Assembly: GCF_022482905.1 (NCBI RefSeq)
Contig: NZ_JAKVOI010000001.1
Location: forward strand, 620,001 to 684,000
Direction: 5' to 3'
Length of the DNA stretch: 64,000 bases
Source of the DNA: Clostridium sp.
GTDB lineage: Bacteria > Bacillota > Clostridia > Clostridiales > Clostridiaceae
The notes beneath the pieces were generated by a model that saw only the letters and a program-made list of their open reading frames with translations, was not told the origin of the DNA and did no database searches. Of the stretch, positions 36,410 to 45,943 are shown piece by piece (position 1 is the first letter of the stretch; the number at the start of each line of letters is the position of its first letter). Made by a program: the position numbers and the translations under genes.

Positions 36410-37270
36410 CTAAAAAGTTTCTAGAAAATGTCTGGCTACAGAAGTTAAATAATGATTTTTAAGTCTTACTATAACGATATTTGTATTTAACTGAAGTTCC
36501 GGAATCTCTTTATACTTTAGGCTTTGACTATGTGTAAGATTAGTCCAATCCTTTGGTACGATTGCCACTCCAATTCCAAGTCCTGCCAATAATAATATTG
36601 ATCTGGTATCTTCAATTTTACAAAGTATTCTTGGTTTTAATCCCTTTTTGTGAAAGAAACTTAATATGTCTTTTTCGAATCTTCTGTGTACTAATAGAGG
36701 CTTAGTGGAAAGTTCTTCTAAGGATATGTAATTATCACTTTTCCCTAAGTCTATTTGATTATTTGATACTGCAGTCATTGGTTCAACAAGTAAAGATATA
36801 GATTCGAAAATGTCTGAATTTAAAGGACTGCGTACAATGCCAATTTCTATAACGCCTCTTTTTAGTAATTCCAATATTTCATCTGTACTGCATTGACGTA
36901 TTTCAAAATTTATATCTGGATACTTTTTATGAAAATCATAGACTTTTTGTGTTAAAAGATTTTCAGTAGCAGAAGATAAACAGCCAATCGATAAGGTACC
37001 CTTAATTCCTTCATTAATATCTTTTAATTCTTTAATGGTCTTTTCAGTCAAATCCAGTATTTGTTTGGCCCTGTATGCAAGCATTTTACCTGTTTCTGTT
37101 ACTCGAAATTTACGGGTGGTTCTTTCTACCAGTTTTACTTCTAATTCATCTTCAAGGAGTTTAAGCTGCTGACTTAGATAAGGTTGGGCCAGATGCAGCT
37201 TATTAGCAGCTTTTGTAATACTGCCTTCTTCAATAATAGTGAGAAAATAGGACATTTGCCTGTTATCCAT
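36410..37270 (-). CDS. LysR family transcriptional regulator
   Basis: 286 residues. The N-terminal winged helix-turn-helix reads FLTIIEEGSITKAANKLHLA, then QPYLSQQLKLLEDELEVKL. The substrate-binding domain follows (LSIGCLSSATENLLTQ, VHRRF). AGGAGTG before the ATG at 37270. It is divergent from the MFS transporter gene at 37408 with 137 bases between, the classic layout for a LysR protein controlling its neighbour. Confidence 0.9.
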   Translation of the reverse strand: MDNRQMSYFLTIIEEGSITKAANKLHLAQPYLSQQLKLLEDELEVKLVERTTRKFRVTETGKMLAYRAKQILDLTEKTIKELKDINEGIKGTLSIGCLSSATENLLTQKVYDFHKKYPDINFEIRQCSTDEILELLKRGVIEIGIVRSPLNSDIFESISLLVEPMTAVSNNQIDLGKSDNYISLEELSTKPLLVHRRFEKDILSFFHKKGLKPRILCKIEDTRSILLLAGLGIGVAIVPKDWTNLTHSQSLKYKEIPELQLNTNIVIVRLKNHYLTSVARHFLETF

Positions 37271-37407
37271 AATAATCACTCCTGTGTGTTATTTATAATT
37301 ATTTACTTATATATTATATAGTTTTTAGATATTTTTCTTATATACCATTTCTTGATACAATAATACATAAGTCGTCAGATAAAGTCAAAATTTAATCAGG
37401 AGGATCT

Positions 37408-38608
37408 ATGAATTACATTCAAAAAGATACAAGGGAATTTCGTATGACTAGTATTGCCCTATTTGCAGGTGGGTTTAATACTTTTGCCATCTTATATAGT
37501 ACACAACCTTTAATGCCATACCTATCTAGGGAATTTTCTATTTCGCCAACTGTAGCTAGTTTATCATTGTCAGTGACAACTTGCATTTTAGCAGTAAGCA
37601 TGCTGATCTTTGGTTCATTATCAGAAGTATTGGGACGAAAGCCAATAATGTCTTTTGCTATATTTACATCATCAATTCTAGCAGTGTTGACTGCATTTGT
37701 TCCTAATTTTCATAGCTTACTTGTACTGAGAGGTTTGCAGGGCTTTGTTTTAGCAGGACTGCCAGCAATTGCTATGGCGTATATCAGTGAGGAAATTGAT
37801 AAGGCAAGCCTAGGTATGATTATGGGACTGTACATCAGTGGAAATTCTATTGGTGGAATGAGTGGACGTATTATTATTGGGGTTATTACTGATTTCTTTA
37901 ATTGGAGAGTGGCACTAGCTTGCATAGGAATTTTGGGAATTATAGCTGGTGTTGTATTTTGGAGCAAGTTGCCGGCATCCAAACATTTTGAACCACGTTC
38001 TTTTGAAATAAATGAATTATTAAAATCTATGGGCAGTCATCTGAAAAGTCCTGATTTGCCTATATTGTATTGGTTTTTTGGTTATGGGAAGTTTTGTTGC
38101 TTTATATAACTTTATTGGCTTTCAGCTAGTTGAGCCTCCTTATAGTCTTAGTTCAACCCTGGTCAGCTTTATTTTTGTTATTTATGTTGTTGGAACATTT
38201 AGTTCTACCTTTATGGGACATTTGGCAGATAATCAGGGAGAATATAAGGTTCTTTGTATTGCTCTTTTAACAATGTTTATTGGGATAGTTGTAACATTGG
38301 ATATGAATCTGGTGTTAAAAATTATTGGCATTGCTCTCCTGACTTTTGGCTTTTTTGGATGCCATTCAATTATTAGTAGTTGGATTGGTAAAATAGCAAC
38401 GCATGATAAGGCACAGGCTTCATCATTGTACCTGCTTTTTTATTATGTAGGCTCTAGTGTTGGAGGAACTGCGGGTGGAACCTTCTGGTCATCTTACGGA
38501 TGGCATGGAGTTGTTGGCATGATTGTATGCTTTTTAGTATTAGCCTTCTTTATTTCGATCCGACTGTCATCAATTACAACAGTTGTTAATGCAGAAAATC
38601 AAAGATAA
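37408..38608 (+). pseudogene. MFS transporter split by a frameshift in a T6 run
   Basis: Two overlapping frames together give a full-length 12-TM major facilitator of about 399 residues (YajR/YnfM/arabinose-efflux type): FGSLSEVLGRKPIM is the loop 2-3 motif A. The first frame ends at 38109 in GYGKFCCFI, and the second reads LVMGSFVALYNFIGFQLVEP onward. Removing one T from the TTTTTT at 38074-38079 joins them as YWFLVMGSFV. So this is either a recent inactivation, slippage-based switching, or a sequence error. AGGAGG precedes the ATG. Probably controlled by the divergent LysR. Confidence 0.8.
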
Positions 38609-39321
38609 TATGGATAGGTATTATCCTATGTTCAAGATACTAACCTTTCTATTTCAAAGAAGAGAGAGAACTAAAAAGACAAATAATAGAATGGGAAAGT
38701 AAGTAAAATAAATTGTCATTTTAAAATTAAATAGTATAGTGGTATTATATGTTGCTAATTAAAAAGACTAGCTGCTGATTCCATTAAATTAGTGGAACTG
38801 GTAATCTGAAAAGTCAAATAAAATAGTAACGTCCTGGAGACTATTCTAATATTCCGAATAATATTTTTATGAATAAGAATAAAAATGTTATAAGTGCGGT
38901 GAAGTTGGAGGAGAGTATATACTAACAGATAAAGCAAGGATATGATGGGAATAGTGAGATAAAAGGTGCTATGATTGTTAGCAGATTTAAAGTTAATCCC
39001 ATTAACAGGTATGATGTAAATTATGATTATAGTATATCTGTAAAATCTTTAAAAAATTTGTAGGAAAAATCACAGGAATAAAAAGGAATTTAAATAGATA
39101 AAATAAGGTACTTTAATAAGCCTTCGATAAAGTTGAATTGAAGGTTTATTGGAGTGCTTTAAATTATTTTACTTTCTATATAATAGGAAATTTCAAAAAA
39201 TAATGGATAATTGGTTTTTAAGGAAAAATAATAGATTTTTTGCATATTTATGGAGAAAAAACAATGCTTATACTATAATGAAGACATAAACTATAAATAT
39301 TTGAGAAATGGCGGGAGTTAT
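38609..39321. other. Non-coding region upstream of the helicase-PLD gene
   Basis: About 700 AT-rich bases without a recognisable gene. 39115-39150 forms an 11-bp stem (AATAAGCCTTC with GAAGGTTTATT, one G-U) and may be a terminator or a leader hairpin. At 38702-38725 AATAAATTGTCATT followed by TAAAAT resembles 13851-13870 next to the IS110 element; this may be a trace of an insertion sequence end. No promoter could be singled out. Confidence 0.35.
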
Positions 39322-42300
39322 ATGTCTGAAGATAAGATGAATTCTGTATTTGATTATTACATAGATTATGAATTTGAAACAAGAATGATGGATAATTCAA
39401 TTAAAGGTAAGGGTAAAGATGAACCTATTTCTATTTTAAAGGATGTAAATAAGATAAAAGGTATAATCAATAGCAAGAAAGCTGAAGCTATATATAATAA
39501 ACTAAAGAATCAAAAAAGTATTAAAGAAAGTAGTTCTAAAGATAAAGTGAAGCATGTTTATTCAAAAATTAAATATATGTTAGAGAATAAGCTTGAATTA
39601 AATGATTTTGTTGATGAATTTGATTTTGACAATAAGGATAAATTGGTAGTAGAAATACAAGCTATAAAGGAAGATAATAGAATTACCGTATGTTATCCGC
39701 TAATAGAAAGATCTGGCAAGACAAGAATAAAAAAGCCTGTTGTTACATTTAACTGTACAATAGCAGAAAATAATTTAAAAGTTGATAAATATTGTGTTAA
39801 CAAAGATAGTCTATTGACAATTTTGGCATATGCCCAGGATATCTCGCGTGGTGAATTTGAACTTGCAGTTGGAAATATATTTAAAAGTACATATGAAAAG
39901 ATTAATAGTTTTGATGGACAGGATTCAATCCATGAAATACTTAAACTAGTTGATGACGAGGTGTTTGCTTCATTTAATAATAATAAGATCAAATCTATAT
40001 TGGATTTTAACAGATATGAATATTGGGAAAAATTAAATAGGGTATTTATTACTTTGGAGGAACTAGATGAATTAAAATCACCTATATTTAGAGATGAATT
40101 AAAAGTATGCAAAGATAAATATTTAAAAGGAAAAGATGTGCCATCCGTACTTGAAAAATATATATTTGGAAATAGTAATGCTATTGAATATGAAAGTATT
40201 AAAGATAAATTTAAATTTCATTATGGTAGTTATACAGATAAATACCCTATAAATGAAAAGCAATGGGATATTGTAAAAATTTCAGATTATAACGAGCTGA
40301 TTTCTGTAAATGGTCCTCCGGGAACAGGTAAAACTACTCTTTTAAAAGAATTAATTGCAGATAATATAGTTAAGAAAACTAAATCATTAGTAGATGTGTG
40401 GAATAAAAAATGGACAAAGTGCTCAAATGGGGTCTTAATAAGTCCATTGGGAGGAAAAAATAAAAGGTCAATTGTAGTAACAAGTACAAATAATCTTGCA
40501 GTAGATAATATTGGACTTGAGCTTCTAAAAGAAATTCCTTATTTTACTGATTTAGCTGAAGATATTAAAGATGATTATAAGGGTATAATTTGTGCAAGGC
40601 TAGGAAAATATGCGAATTTAGAGTGCTTTTATAATGAGCAGTTTAATAAGTTAATAGAGAGTCTGGAAAATATAAGGAAAACCACTTTTGATGAAACATC
40701 TGTAGAAAAATTTAAAATTTTATGGGATAAATTAGGAAAAATAAAGAAGGACATTTCAACATTTTATGATGAAAGGAATAAATTATATGAACTTTTAGGA
40801 GTAAAGGATATAAATAATGATCTACTTAATAAAAATGAGAATGTCTATAAAGAAAGATTAATTGAGCAAAAAGGTATTATAGATAATATTAGTATTGAAG
40901 AAGACAAAGTTAAAGAGAATATTCATAATGTTGATCATGAAATTGAAAAATGCAAAAAGCTGAAAGATAAGTACAATGGTGATAAGAGTATTGAAAAAGA
41001 TAATAATAGAAATTTATTTAAAACTTTGGAAGAGTATAGAAAAAAGTCAGTAAATGGTTTTATAAAAAAGATAATGCTTTTTATATCCAATGAATGGAAA
41101 AATTTCTTTGAAAATTATCCTTCTGAGGAATATATACGTAATGAAATAGATAAATCAGATAAAAAATTAGAAAGACTGGAGATGGAAATTGATAAATTGG
41201 CATCGAATATTGATTCCAATGAGAACGAATATAAAAAGTTAATTGAAATGGAAAGTGTTTTCCCATCTAAAATTAAAGAAGCTGAAAATCTAAGTATAGA
41301 TTTAAGTAAAAAAATAGAGATTATAAACTCTTTTAAGAAAATATGCAAAAATCTTGAGCTGACTTTGAAAATGGATGATTTGTCTAGCAGAAGCTTATAT
41401 AATGTTTCAAATTGCAGTGAACTTTTAAAAATGCGCAAGAATATTTTTGATACAAGCCTTAAAGTGATGCAACTATATATAGTAGAGAATAGAGAAAGTA
41501 TTGCAAATAATTTAGGAATAATCTTACAGAAGAATGGTCAAATGTTTAGATGGTGTAAGCCTTTTTATAGTTCTAAGGATGAATATTGGGGGCAACATAA
41601 GGTTGGGATATTTGCACTTTGGGAAACTTTTTTTATGTGCTTTCCAGTTATTACAACAACATTGCATTCATTTAGGAAAGATATGATTCAAATGATTCCT
41701 AACTTAATCGATTTGATAATGGTAGATGAAGCCGCTCAAATATTGCCTCACTATCTATGTGCTCCCCTCTATAGAACAAGTAGATCCATAATAGTGGGTG
41801 ACACAAATCAATTGGAACCGATAAGGCTTCTAAAAAATGATTTAATCGAAAACTCTGGAGTTGACGAAGATCTGAGGAAGGATATATGTATTGAGAATAA
41901 CAGTGCCCAGGATTATGCTGATAGAAATTGTGATGTGTTTGAAAAGTTAAAAAATAAAAGGACAGGTATTATACTAAATGAGCATAGAAGATGTGAAGAA
42001 AGTATCATAAAATTTTCCAATAAATTTGTATACCATGATAAATTGATAGTAACCAACAAAGATAATAATGAAAAATTATTTGGAAATAATCTTATAGCCT
42101 TTGATGTTAGAGGAATTAAAGGAGAACAACATTTTAATAATCTTGAAATAAGTGCATGTAAAAAAATAGTGGAAGAATACAAAAATTCATATGGACATGA
42201 AGTTGTAAAGAGAATAGCTATAATTTCACCGTTTAATAAACAGGTTAGACAATTAAAAAATGAAATACATGAGGTTGAGATAGGTACTGTACATACATTC

Positions 42301-43179
42301 CAGGGAAGGCAGAAAGACGTTATTATATTTACTACAGTAATTGATGATGTAAGAGGCAATAAAGCAGGACTTTCCAATTTTATAGGTGCAAAAGGGAATT
42401 TATTGAATGTTGCTTTTTCCAGAGCTATTAAGCAATTTATTATGGTAGGAAATTTGAAGGCCATAGGAGAGGGAAGTTATTTCTTAAAAAAAGCCCTTGA
42501 TACTATTATGAAGAATGGCAAAATATACAGTTTTTTCAATATGACCTTTGATAAACAAAGTGAGAAGGATATAGAAAATTGGGAAAAAGCTTTTGATGTA
42601 TTGTCAGGAGGAAATACTAATATTCACATTCATAATATGGAGTTAATAAATTTTCTTAAGATACATTGCCCTAAAAATATTGTAGTTGGTTCTGCAGCAC
42701 ACTATGAAATCCTTAAAGAAATAATAAGACTTGCAAATAAAAGTATCTACATTTTTTCGCCATGGATATCTGATTATGTTGTGGATTATAAATTCTTGAG
42801 ATTGGTAATCAGTGCAATTAGAAAAGGAGTGAAAATATATATTTGCTTTGGATACAAGGGTAAAAATATTTCGCTGGATAGTAAAGAGAATATAAAAGAT
42901 GTTTTAATAGAGAACGGTGGATTTTACTACGATATTGAAAAAATAACAGAATCAATTTTTTATATGAAAGAAAAATTGGGAGTGAAAATTGTATATTCAC
43001 CTCCAGTACACACAAAGCTCCTGTTAATTGACGATGTATATATGTTGATTGGTTCCCATAATTGGTTATTGAACAGCGGTAAAGGGCGTAATGATAATTA
43101 TAAGGAAATGAGTTGTCTTGTTAAGAGTACAGATTCAATTGAATATGTTAAAGACAGGTATATAAATAATTTTTTATGA
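39322..43179 (+). CDS. SF1 helicase - phospholipase D fusion, Mokosh type II-like defence protein
   Basis: 1285 residues. A poorly conserved N-terminal part (1-300) is followed by an AAA_11/AAA_12 (UPF1/COG1112) helicase. Walker A is NGPPGTGKTTLL near residue 330, motif II VDEAAQILPHYL near 801, then IVGDTNQLEP, NEHRRCEESI, and motif V/VI GTVHTFQGRQKDVIIF and LNVAFSRAIKQFIMVGN. A charged coiled coil (about 470-700) is inserted between Walker A and motif II. The C-terminal 200 residues form a PLD nuclease/transferase domain with one HxK motif (VHTKLLLIDD near 1229) and GSHNWLLNSGKGRND. The fusion of an RNA-helicase-like SF1 core with PLD is the make-up of the single-gene Mokosh type II system (MkoC; from memory). 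ATG 39322 has GGCGGGAG before it; ATG 39250 would add 24 residues. It stands alone, flanked by mobile-element debris. Confidence 0.82.
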   Translation: MSEDKMNSVFDYYIDYEFETRMMDNSIKGKGKDEPISILKDVNKIKGIINSKKAEAIYNKLKNQKSIKESSSKDKVKHVYSKIKYMLENKLELNDFVDEFDFDNKDKLVVEIQAIKEDNRITVCYPLIERSGKTRIKKPVVTFNCTIAENNLKVDKYCVNKDSLLTILAYAQDISRGEFELAVGNIFKSTYEKINSFDGQDSIHEILKLVDDEVFASFNNNKIKSILDFNRYEYWEKLNRVFITLEELDELKSPIFRDELKVCKDKYLKGKDVPSVLEKYIFGNSNAIEYESIKDKFKFHYGSYTDKYPINEKQWDIVKISDYNELISVNGPPGTGKTTLLKELIADNIVKKTKSLVDVWNKKWTKCSNGVLISPLGGKNKRSIVVTSTNNLAVDNIGLELLKEIPYFTDLAEDIKDDYKGIICARLGKYANLECFYNEQFNKLIESLENIRKTTFDETSVEKFKILWDKLGKIKKDISTFYDERNKLYELLGVKDINNDLLNKNENVYKERLIEQKGIIDNISIEEDKVKENIHNVDHEIEKCKKLKDKYNGDKSIEKDNNRNLFKTLEEYRKKSVNGFIKKIMLFISNEWKNFFENYPSEEYIRNEIDKSDKKLERLEMEIDKLASNIDSNENEYKKLIEMESVFPSKIKEAENLSIDLSKKIEIINSFKKICKNLELTLKMDDLSSRSLYNVSNCSELLKMRKNIFDTSLKVMQLYIVENRESIANNLGIILQKNGQMFRWCKPFYSSKDEYWGQHKVGIFALWETFFMCFPVITTTLHSFRKDMIQMIPNLIDLIMVDEAAQILPHYLCAPLYRTSRSIIVGDTNQLEPIRLLKNDLIENSGVDEDLRKDICIENNSAQDYADRNCDVFEKLKNKRTGIILNEHRRCEESIIKFSNKFVYHDKLIVTNKDNNEKLFGNNLIAFDVRGIKGEQHFNNLEISACKKIVEEYKNSYGHEVVKRIAIISPFNKQVRQLKNEIHEVEIGTVHTFQGRQKDVIIFTTVIDDVRGNKAGLSNFIGAKGNLLNVAFSRAIKQFIMVGNLKAIGEGSYFLKKALDTIMKNGKIYSFFNMTFDKQSEKDIENWEKAFDVLSGGNTNIHIHNMELINFLKIHCPKNIVVGSAAHYEILKEIIRLANKSIYIFSPWISDYVVDYKFLRLVISAIRKGVKIYICFGYKGKNISLDSKENIKDVLIENGGFYYDIEKITESIFYMKEKLGVKIVYSPPVHTKLLLIDDVYMLIGSHNWLLNSGKGRNDNYKEMSCLVKSTDSIEYVKDRYINNFL

Positions 43180-43197
43180 TTATGTGATTCAAAAAAA

Positions 43198-43775
43198 GAG
43201 CTAAGAGTACAGGTTAAATTAAACAGCCTTGAAGATCTGGTACCAAAAGATCATTTATTGAGAAAAATAGATAAATCTATAGATTTTAATTTTATATATG
43301 ATGAAGTGGAAGAACTATATTCTGATTTTGGGAGGACAAGTATTGATCCGGTGGTTCTCATAAAGATAGTACTCATCCAGTATATCTTTGGAATACTTTC
43401 AATAAGACAAACTGTAAGAGATATTCAAGACTTACCTACATTTAACAAGAACTATGAGAGAAGATTTAAAAATACTGAAATATTCACAAACATATTTGTA
43501 AAAATACTTGAGACAGTTGAAAAAGAAGGATTTTTAGTACCTGAGCAGGTGTATATTGACTCAACCCACATAAAAGCAAGTGGTAAACAAGAAAAAATTC
43601 AAAAGAGTTAATATACAGGTTGAGGTGAAAAAACACAAAGATAAACTGGACAGCGAAATCGATGCCGACAGGCAGCATCATGGTAAAAAGCCATTAAAAA
43701 AACTAAAAAAATAGAAACAAGGGAAGTTGTGCAGAGCACTACCGATAAAGAAAGTTGAATGTTCTATAAAAATGA
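43198..43775 (+). pseudogene. IS1182-family transposase remnant
   Basis: The frame from about 43200 reads VQVKLNSLEDLVPKDHLLRK, IDFNFIYDEVEELYSDFGR, then NKNYERRFKNTEIFTNIFVK and VYIDSTHIKASGKQ, i.e. the DUF772-type N-terminus and first catalytic Asp region of IS1182 transposases, with a deletion in front of FNKNYERRF. After a stop at 43611 another frame continues (KLDSEIDADRQHHGKKPLKK, then VVQSTTDKES). The C-terminal catalytic half is missing. Confidence 0.75.
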
Positions 43776-44130
43776 GAAGGAGAAATGCTATGAGTGTGGA
43801 ATTCCGTGCGATTAAGCTAAAACAAATTATAATCGGATGGATGAACTGCTTCAAGCTGGCAGATATGAAAAGTACACTTAAAACATTAGATAAGTGGCTG
43901 AGAAAAAGGATTCGATTATGCTGTTGGAAACAATGGAAGAAAATCAAGACAAAGTATGATAATTTAAAAAGGCTTGGTATTGATGAATATAAAGCATGGG
44001 AGTATGCCATACAAGAAAAGGCTATTGGAGGATATCCAAAGCCCTATTTTGTCCAGAACACTATCTAATAAATCTTAAAGAGCAAGACTTTATAACATTA
44101 GCCGAGAGATATCTATAATTAGGTAATTCT
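43770..44130 (+). pseudogene. Group II intron maturase (reverse transcriptase) C-terminal remnant
   Basis: The sequence reads IIIGWMNCFKLADMKSTLKT, then LDKWLRKRIRLCCWKQWKKI and KTKYDNLKRLGIDEYKAWEY, the maturase/thumb end of group II intron-encoded proteins. After a frameshift the last residues can be read as LAERYL. The reverse-transcriptase fingers and palm are gone; the remnant is fused to the IS1182 remnant. It is followed in the right order by intron domains V and VI. Confidence 0.75.
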
Positions 44131-44133
44131 TAT

Positions 44134-44212
44134 TGAACCGCTGTGTACCGAACGATACGCACAATGGTGTGAAAGGTCGCTGAATAAAATAATTATTCAG
44201 CTCCTACTCGAT
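44134..44212 (+). ncRNA. Group II intron domains V and VI (3' end, orphan)
   Basis: GAACCGCTGTGTACCGAACG and the following GATACGCACAATGGTGTG form the domain V type hairpin of bacterial introns whose ORF ends as above. Domain VI follows as a perfect stem (GCTGAATAA with TTATTCAGC, about 44180-44201), then the 3' end CTCCTACTCGAT, the usual terminal sequence. Domains I-IV are missing, so it cannot splice. Confidence 0.65.
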
Positions 44213-44379
44213 TGTTAAAGACATTAGCTATAGTTGTAGTTAACAATTCTTCTTTATAATCAGCATTGTAAGAAAAAACAAATGTAATGCTTTTATAATA
44301 GAGGAGCAAAAAAAGACAGGATTTACACTGGCGGCTGATATATAATATAGAAAAACTTAGAGGAGGGAGTTGATCTTAG

Positions 44380-44730
44380 ATGAATTATAATGTTTGTATT
44401 AGGAAATCCATTGAATATATAAATAGTAATCTGGATAAAAAAATAGGGCTTCAAGATATTGCAGGGAAGGTGTTTCTGTCGAAGTTTCATTTTCATAGAA
44501 TCTTTCATGCTGCTACAGGAGAATCGGTAGCCGAATATATAAGGAGAAGAAGACTTGAAGAAGCTGCGAAGGAGCTTGTAAATACGGAAAGCAAAATTGT
44601 GGATATAGCATTGAAATATCAATTTAGTTCACAGGAAGCTTTTACGAAAGCATTTAAAAAACTTTATGGAGCACCTCCCAGGAAGTTCAGAAAAAATCCA
44701 AACAACGGTATTGTTTTTATGGCAGCATAA
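44380..44730 (+). CDS. Minimal AraC-family regulator (DNA-binding domain only)
   Basis: 116 residues, just the double helix-turn-helix: IGLQDIAGKVFLSKFHFHRI with FHAATGESVAEYIRRRRLEE, then IVDIALKYQFSSQEAFTKAF and KKLYGAPPRKFRK. No ligand domain. Such MarA/SoxS-size proteins are usually controlled by their own level rather than by ligand. GGAGGGAG precedes the ATG. Only 21 bases separate it from the clpP-like gene downstream, so they may be co-transcribed. Confidence 0.88.
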   Translation: MNYNVCIRKSIEYINSNLDKKIGLQDIAGKVFLSKFHFHRIFHAATGESVAEYIRRRRLEEAAKELVNTESKIVDIALKYQFSSQEAFTKAFKKLYGAPPRKFRKNPNNGIVFMAA

Positions 44731-44751
44731 ATACAGTAAAGGAGTGGTTTG

Positions 44752-45339
44752 ATGAGTTATGTGCCAGTTGTTGTTGAACATACACATTCGGGAGAACGTT
44801 CCTATGATATATATTCCAGACTTCTAGAGGACAGGATAGTAATGTTGAATGAGGAGGTGACGGATGCAACGGCAAGTGTCATTGTGGCACAGCTTTTGTA
44901 TCTCGAATCCGAGAACCCTGATGAAGATATCAATTTTTATATAAATAGCCCAGGAGGATCAACTACCGCTGGGATGGCAATATACGATACAATGCAGTAT
45001 ATAAAGCCGGATGTGTCAACCATATGTATTGGTATGGCCGCCAGTATGGCATCCTTTTTACTGATGGCAGGTACAAAGGGGAAAAGGTATGCGCTTCCAA
45101 ATAGTGAGATATTGATTCATCAGCCATCAGTATATGGAGGAATGCAGGGCCAGGCTACGGATATAGAAATTCACACCAGGTGGCTTCTTGAAACCAAGAA
45201 AAAAATAAATGGAATATACAGTGAAAGAACAGGGAAGCCTATTGAAAAGGTAGAAAAAGATATGGAAAGGGATTATTTTATGTCTGCAAAAGAGGCTGTG
45301 GATTACGGAATAGTAGACGAAGTGCTTTCTAAAAAATAA
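44752..45339 (+). CDS. clpP: ClpP protease subunit (second copy type)
   Basis: 195 residues. The catalytic triad is visible: Ser98 in [12 protein letters not shown], His123 in [10 protein letters not shown] and Asp174 in [22 protein letters not shown] is the oxyanion strand. Compared with housekeeping ClpP the Ser motif is GMAASMAS instead of GQAASMGA, and there are two extra residues after the active His. It is not next to tig or clpX, so it is probably an accessory ClpP that forms mixed or alternative rings. AAGGAG precedes ATG 44752. Confidence 0.9.
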   Translation: MSYVPVVVEHTHSGERSYDIYSRLLEDRIVMLNEEVTDATASVIVAQLLYLESENPDEDINFYINSPGGSTTAGMAIYDTMQYIKPDVSTICIGMAASMASFLLMAGTKGKRYALPNSEILIHQPSVYGGMQGQATDIEIHTRWLLETKKKINGIYSERTGKPIEKVEKDMERDYFMSAKEAVDYGIVDEVLSKK

Positions 45340-45356
45340 TATGATAGTTCAATATT

Positions 45357-45386
45357 AAAAAAGGGCCTTGAATAAAGGCCTTTTTT
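45357..45386 (+). terminator. Terminator after clpP
   Basis: AAAAAAGGGCCTT and AAAGGCCTTTTTT form a GC-cored hairpin around GAAT, with the closing T-run at 45381-45386. It lies 17 bases after the clpP stop. Confidence 0.75.
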
Positions 45387-45470
45387 GTACTTAAATGGAT
45401 TTTTTGAATTACTTATTATAATATGTAGGTATAAGAATTTTTAATAAATGGAAAAGAGGTAGATACTGTT

Positions 45471-45842
45471 ATGGGAAATAAAATTCTCGTTGTATACTAT
45501 TCACTTGAAGGAAATACAAAGTTGATAGCCGAAGCTATCTCAAAAGCTGTATCAGGTGATGCACTGGAGATAAAGCCCCAAAATGATATAGATCCAAACA
45601 GCAAGATGAGATATTTGATAGGTGGTAAAAAATCTGTGACCAGGGAAAAACCGGAGCTTTTGTCCTATGATATAAAGTCGGAAGAGTATGATGTTTTATT
45701 TATTGGAACTCCAGTCTGGGCGTGGAATTTTGCTCCTGCCATGAGAAGCTTTTTTGCCAGGACTAGTTTGAGACATAAGAAGATAGCTTTGTTTAGCTGC
45801 AACGGTGGAAATAATGGAAAAACTTTTGAAAATATGATGTGA
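45471..45842 (+). CDS. Flavodoxin-family protein, C-terminally short
   Basis: 123 residues. The FMN phosphate loop is YYSLEGNTKLIAEAI (near residue 10), and the isoalloxazine loops are FIGTPVWAWNFAPAMRSFF and LFSCNGGNNGKTFENM. The frame stops right after FENMM; related proteins go on for about 30-40 residues with the last helix. So it may be truncated, though the flavin site itself is complete. SD AAGAGGT before the ATG. Confidence 0.78.
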   Translation: MGNKILVVYYSLEGNTKLIAEAISKAVSGDALEIKPQNDIDPNSKMRYLIGGKKSVTREKPELLSYDIKSEEYDVLFIGTPVWAWNFAPAMRSFFARTSLRHKKIALFSCNGGNNGKTFENMM

Positions 45843-45943
45843 TATAATTATTTATGTTAAATTTATTATAGGAAAAGGGGGGAAGTCCGCTGAATGATAA
45901 AATTCTGCATATGCAGTCAGTTTTATTATTCGACGGTATTGTT

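Noticed and set aside
38702-38725. Shared 20-base stretch with 13851-13870 as a true repeat
   Set aside because: Only about 20 bases of AT-rich sequence agree, too little to claim common origin by eye.
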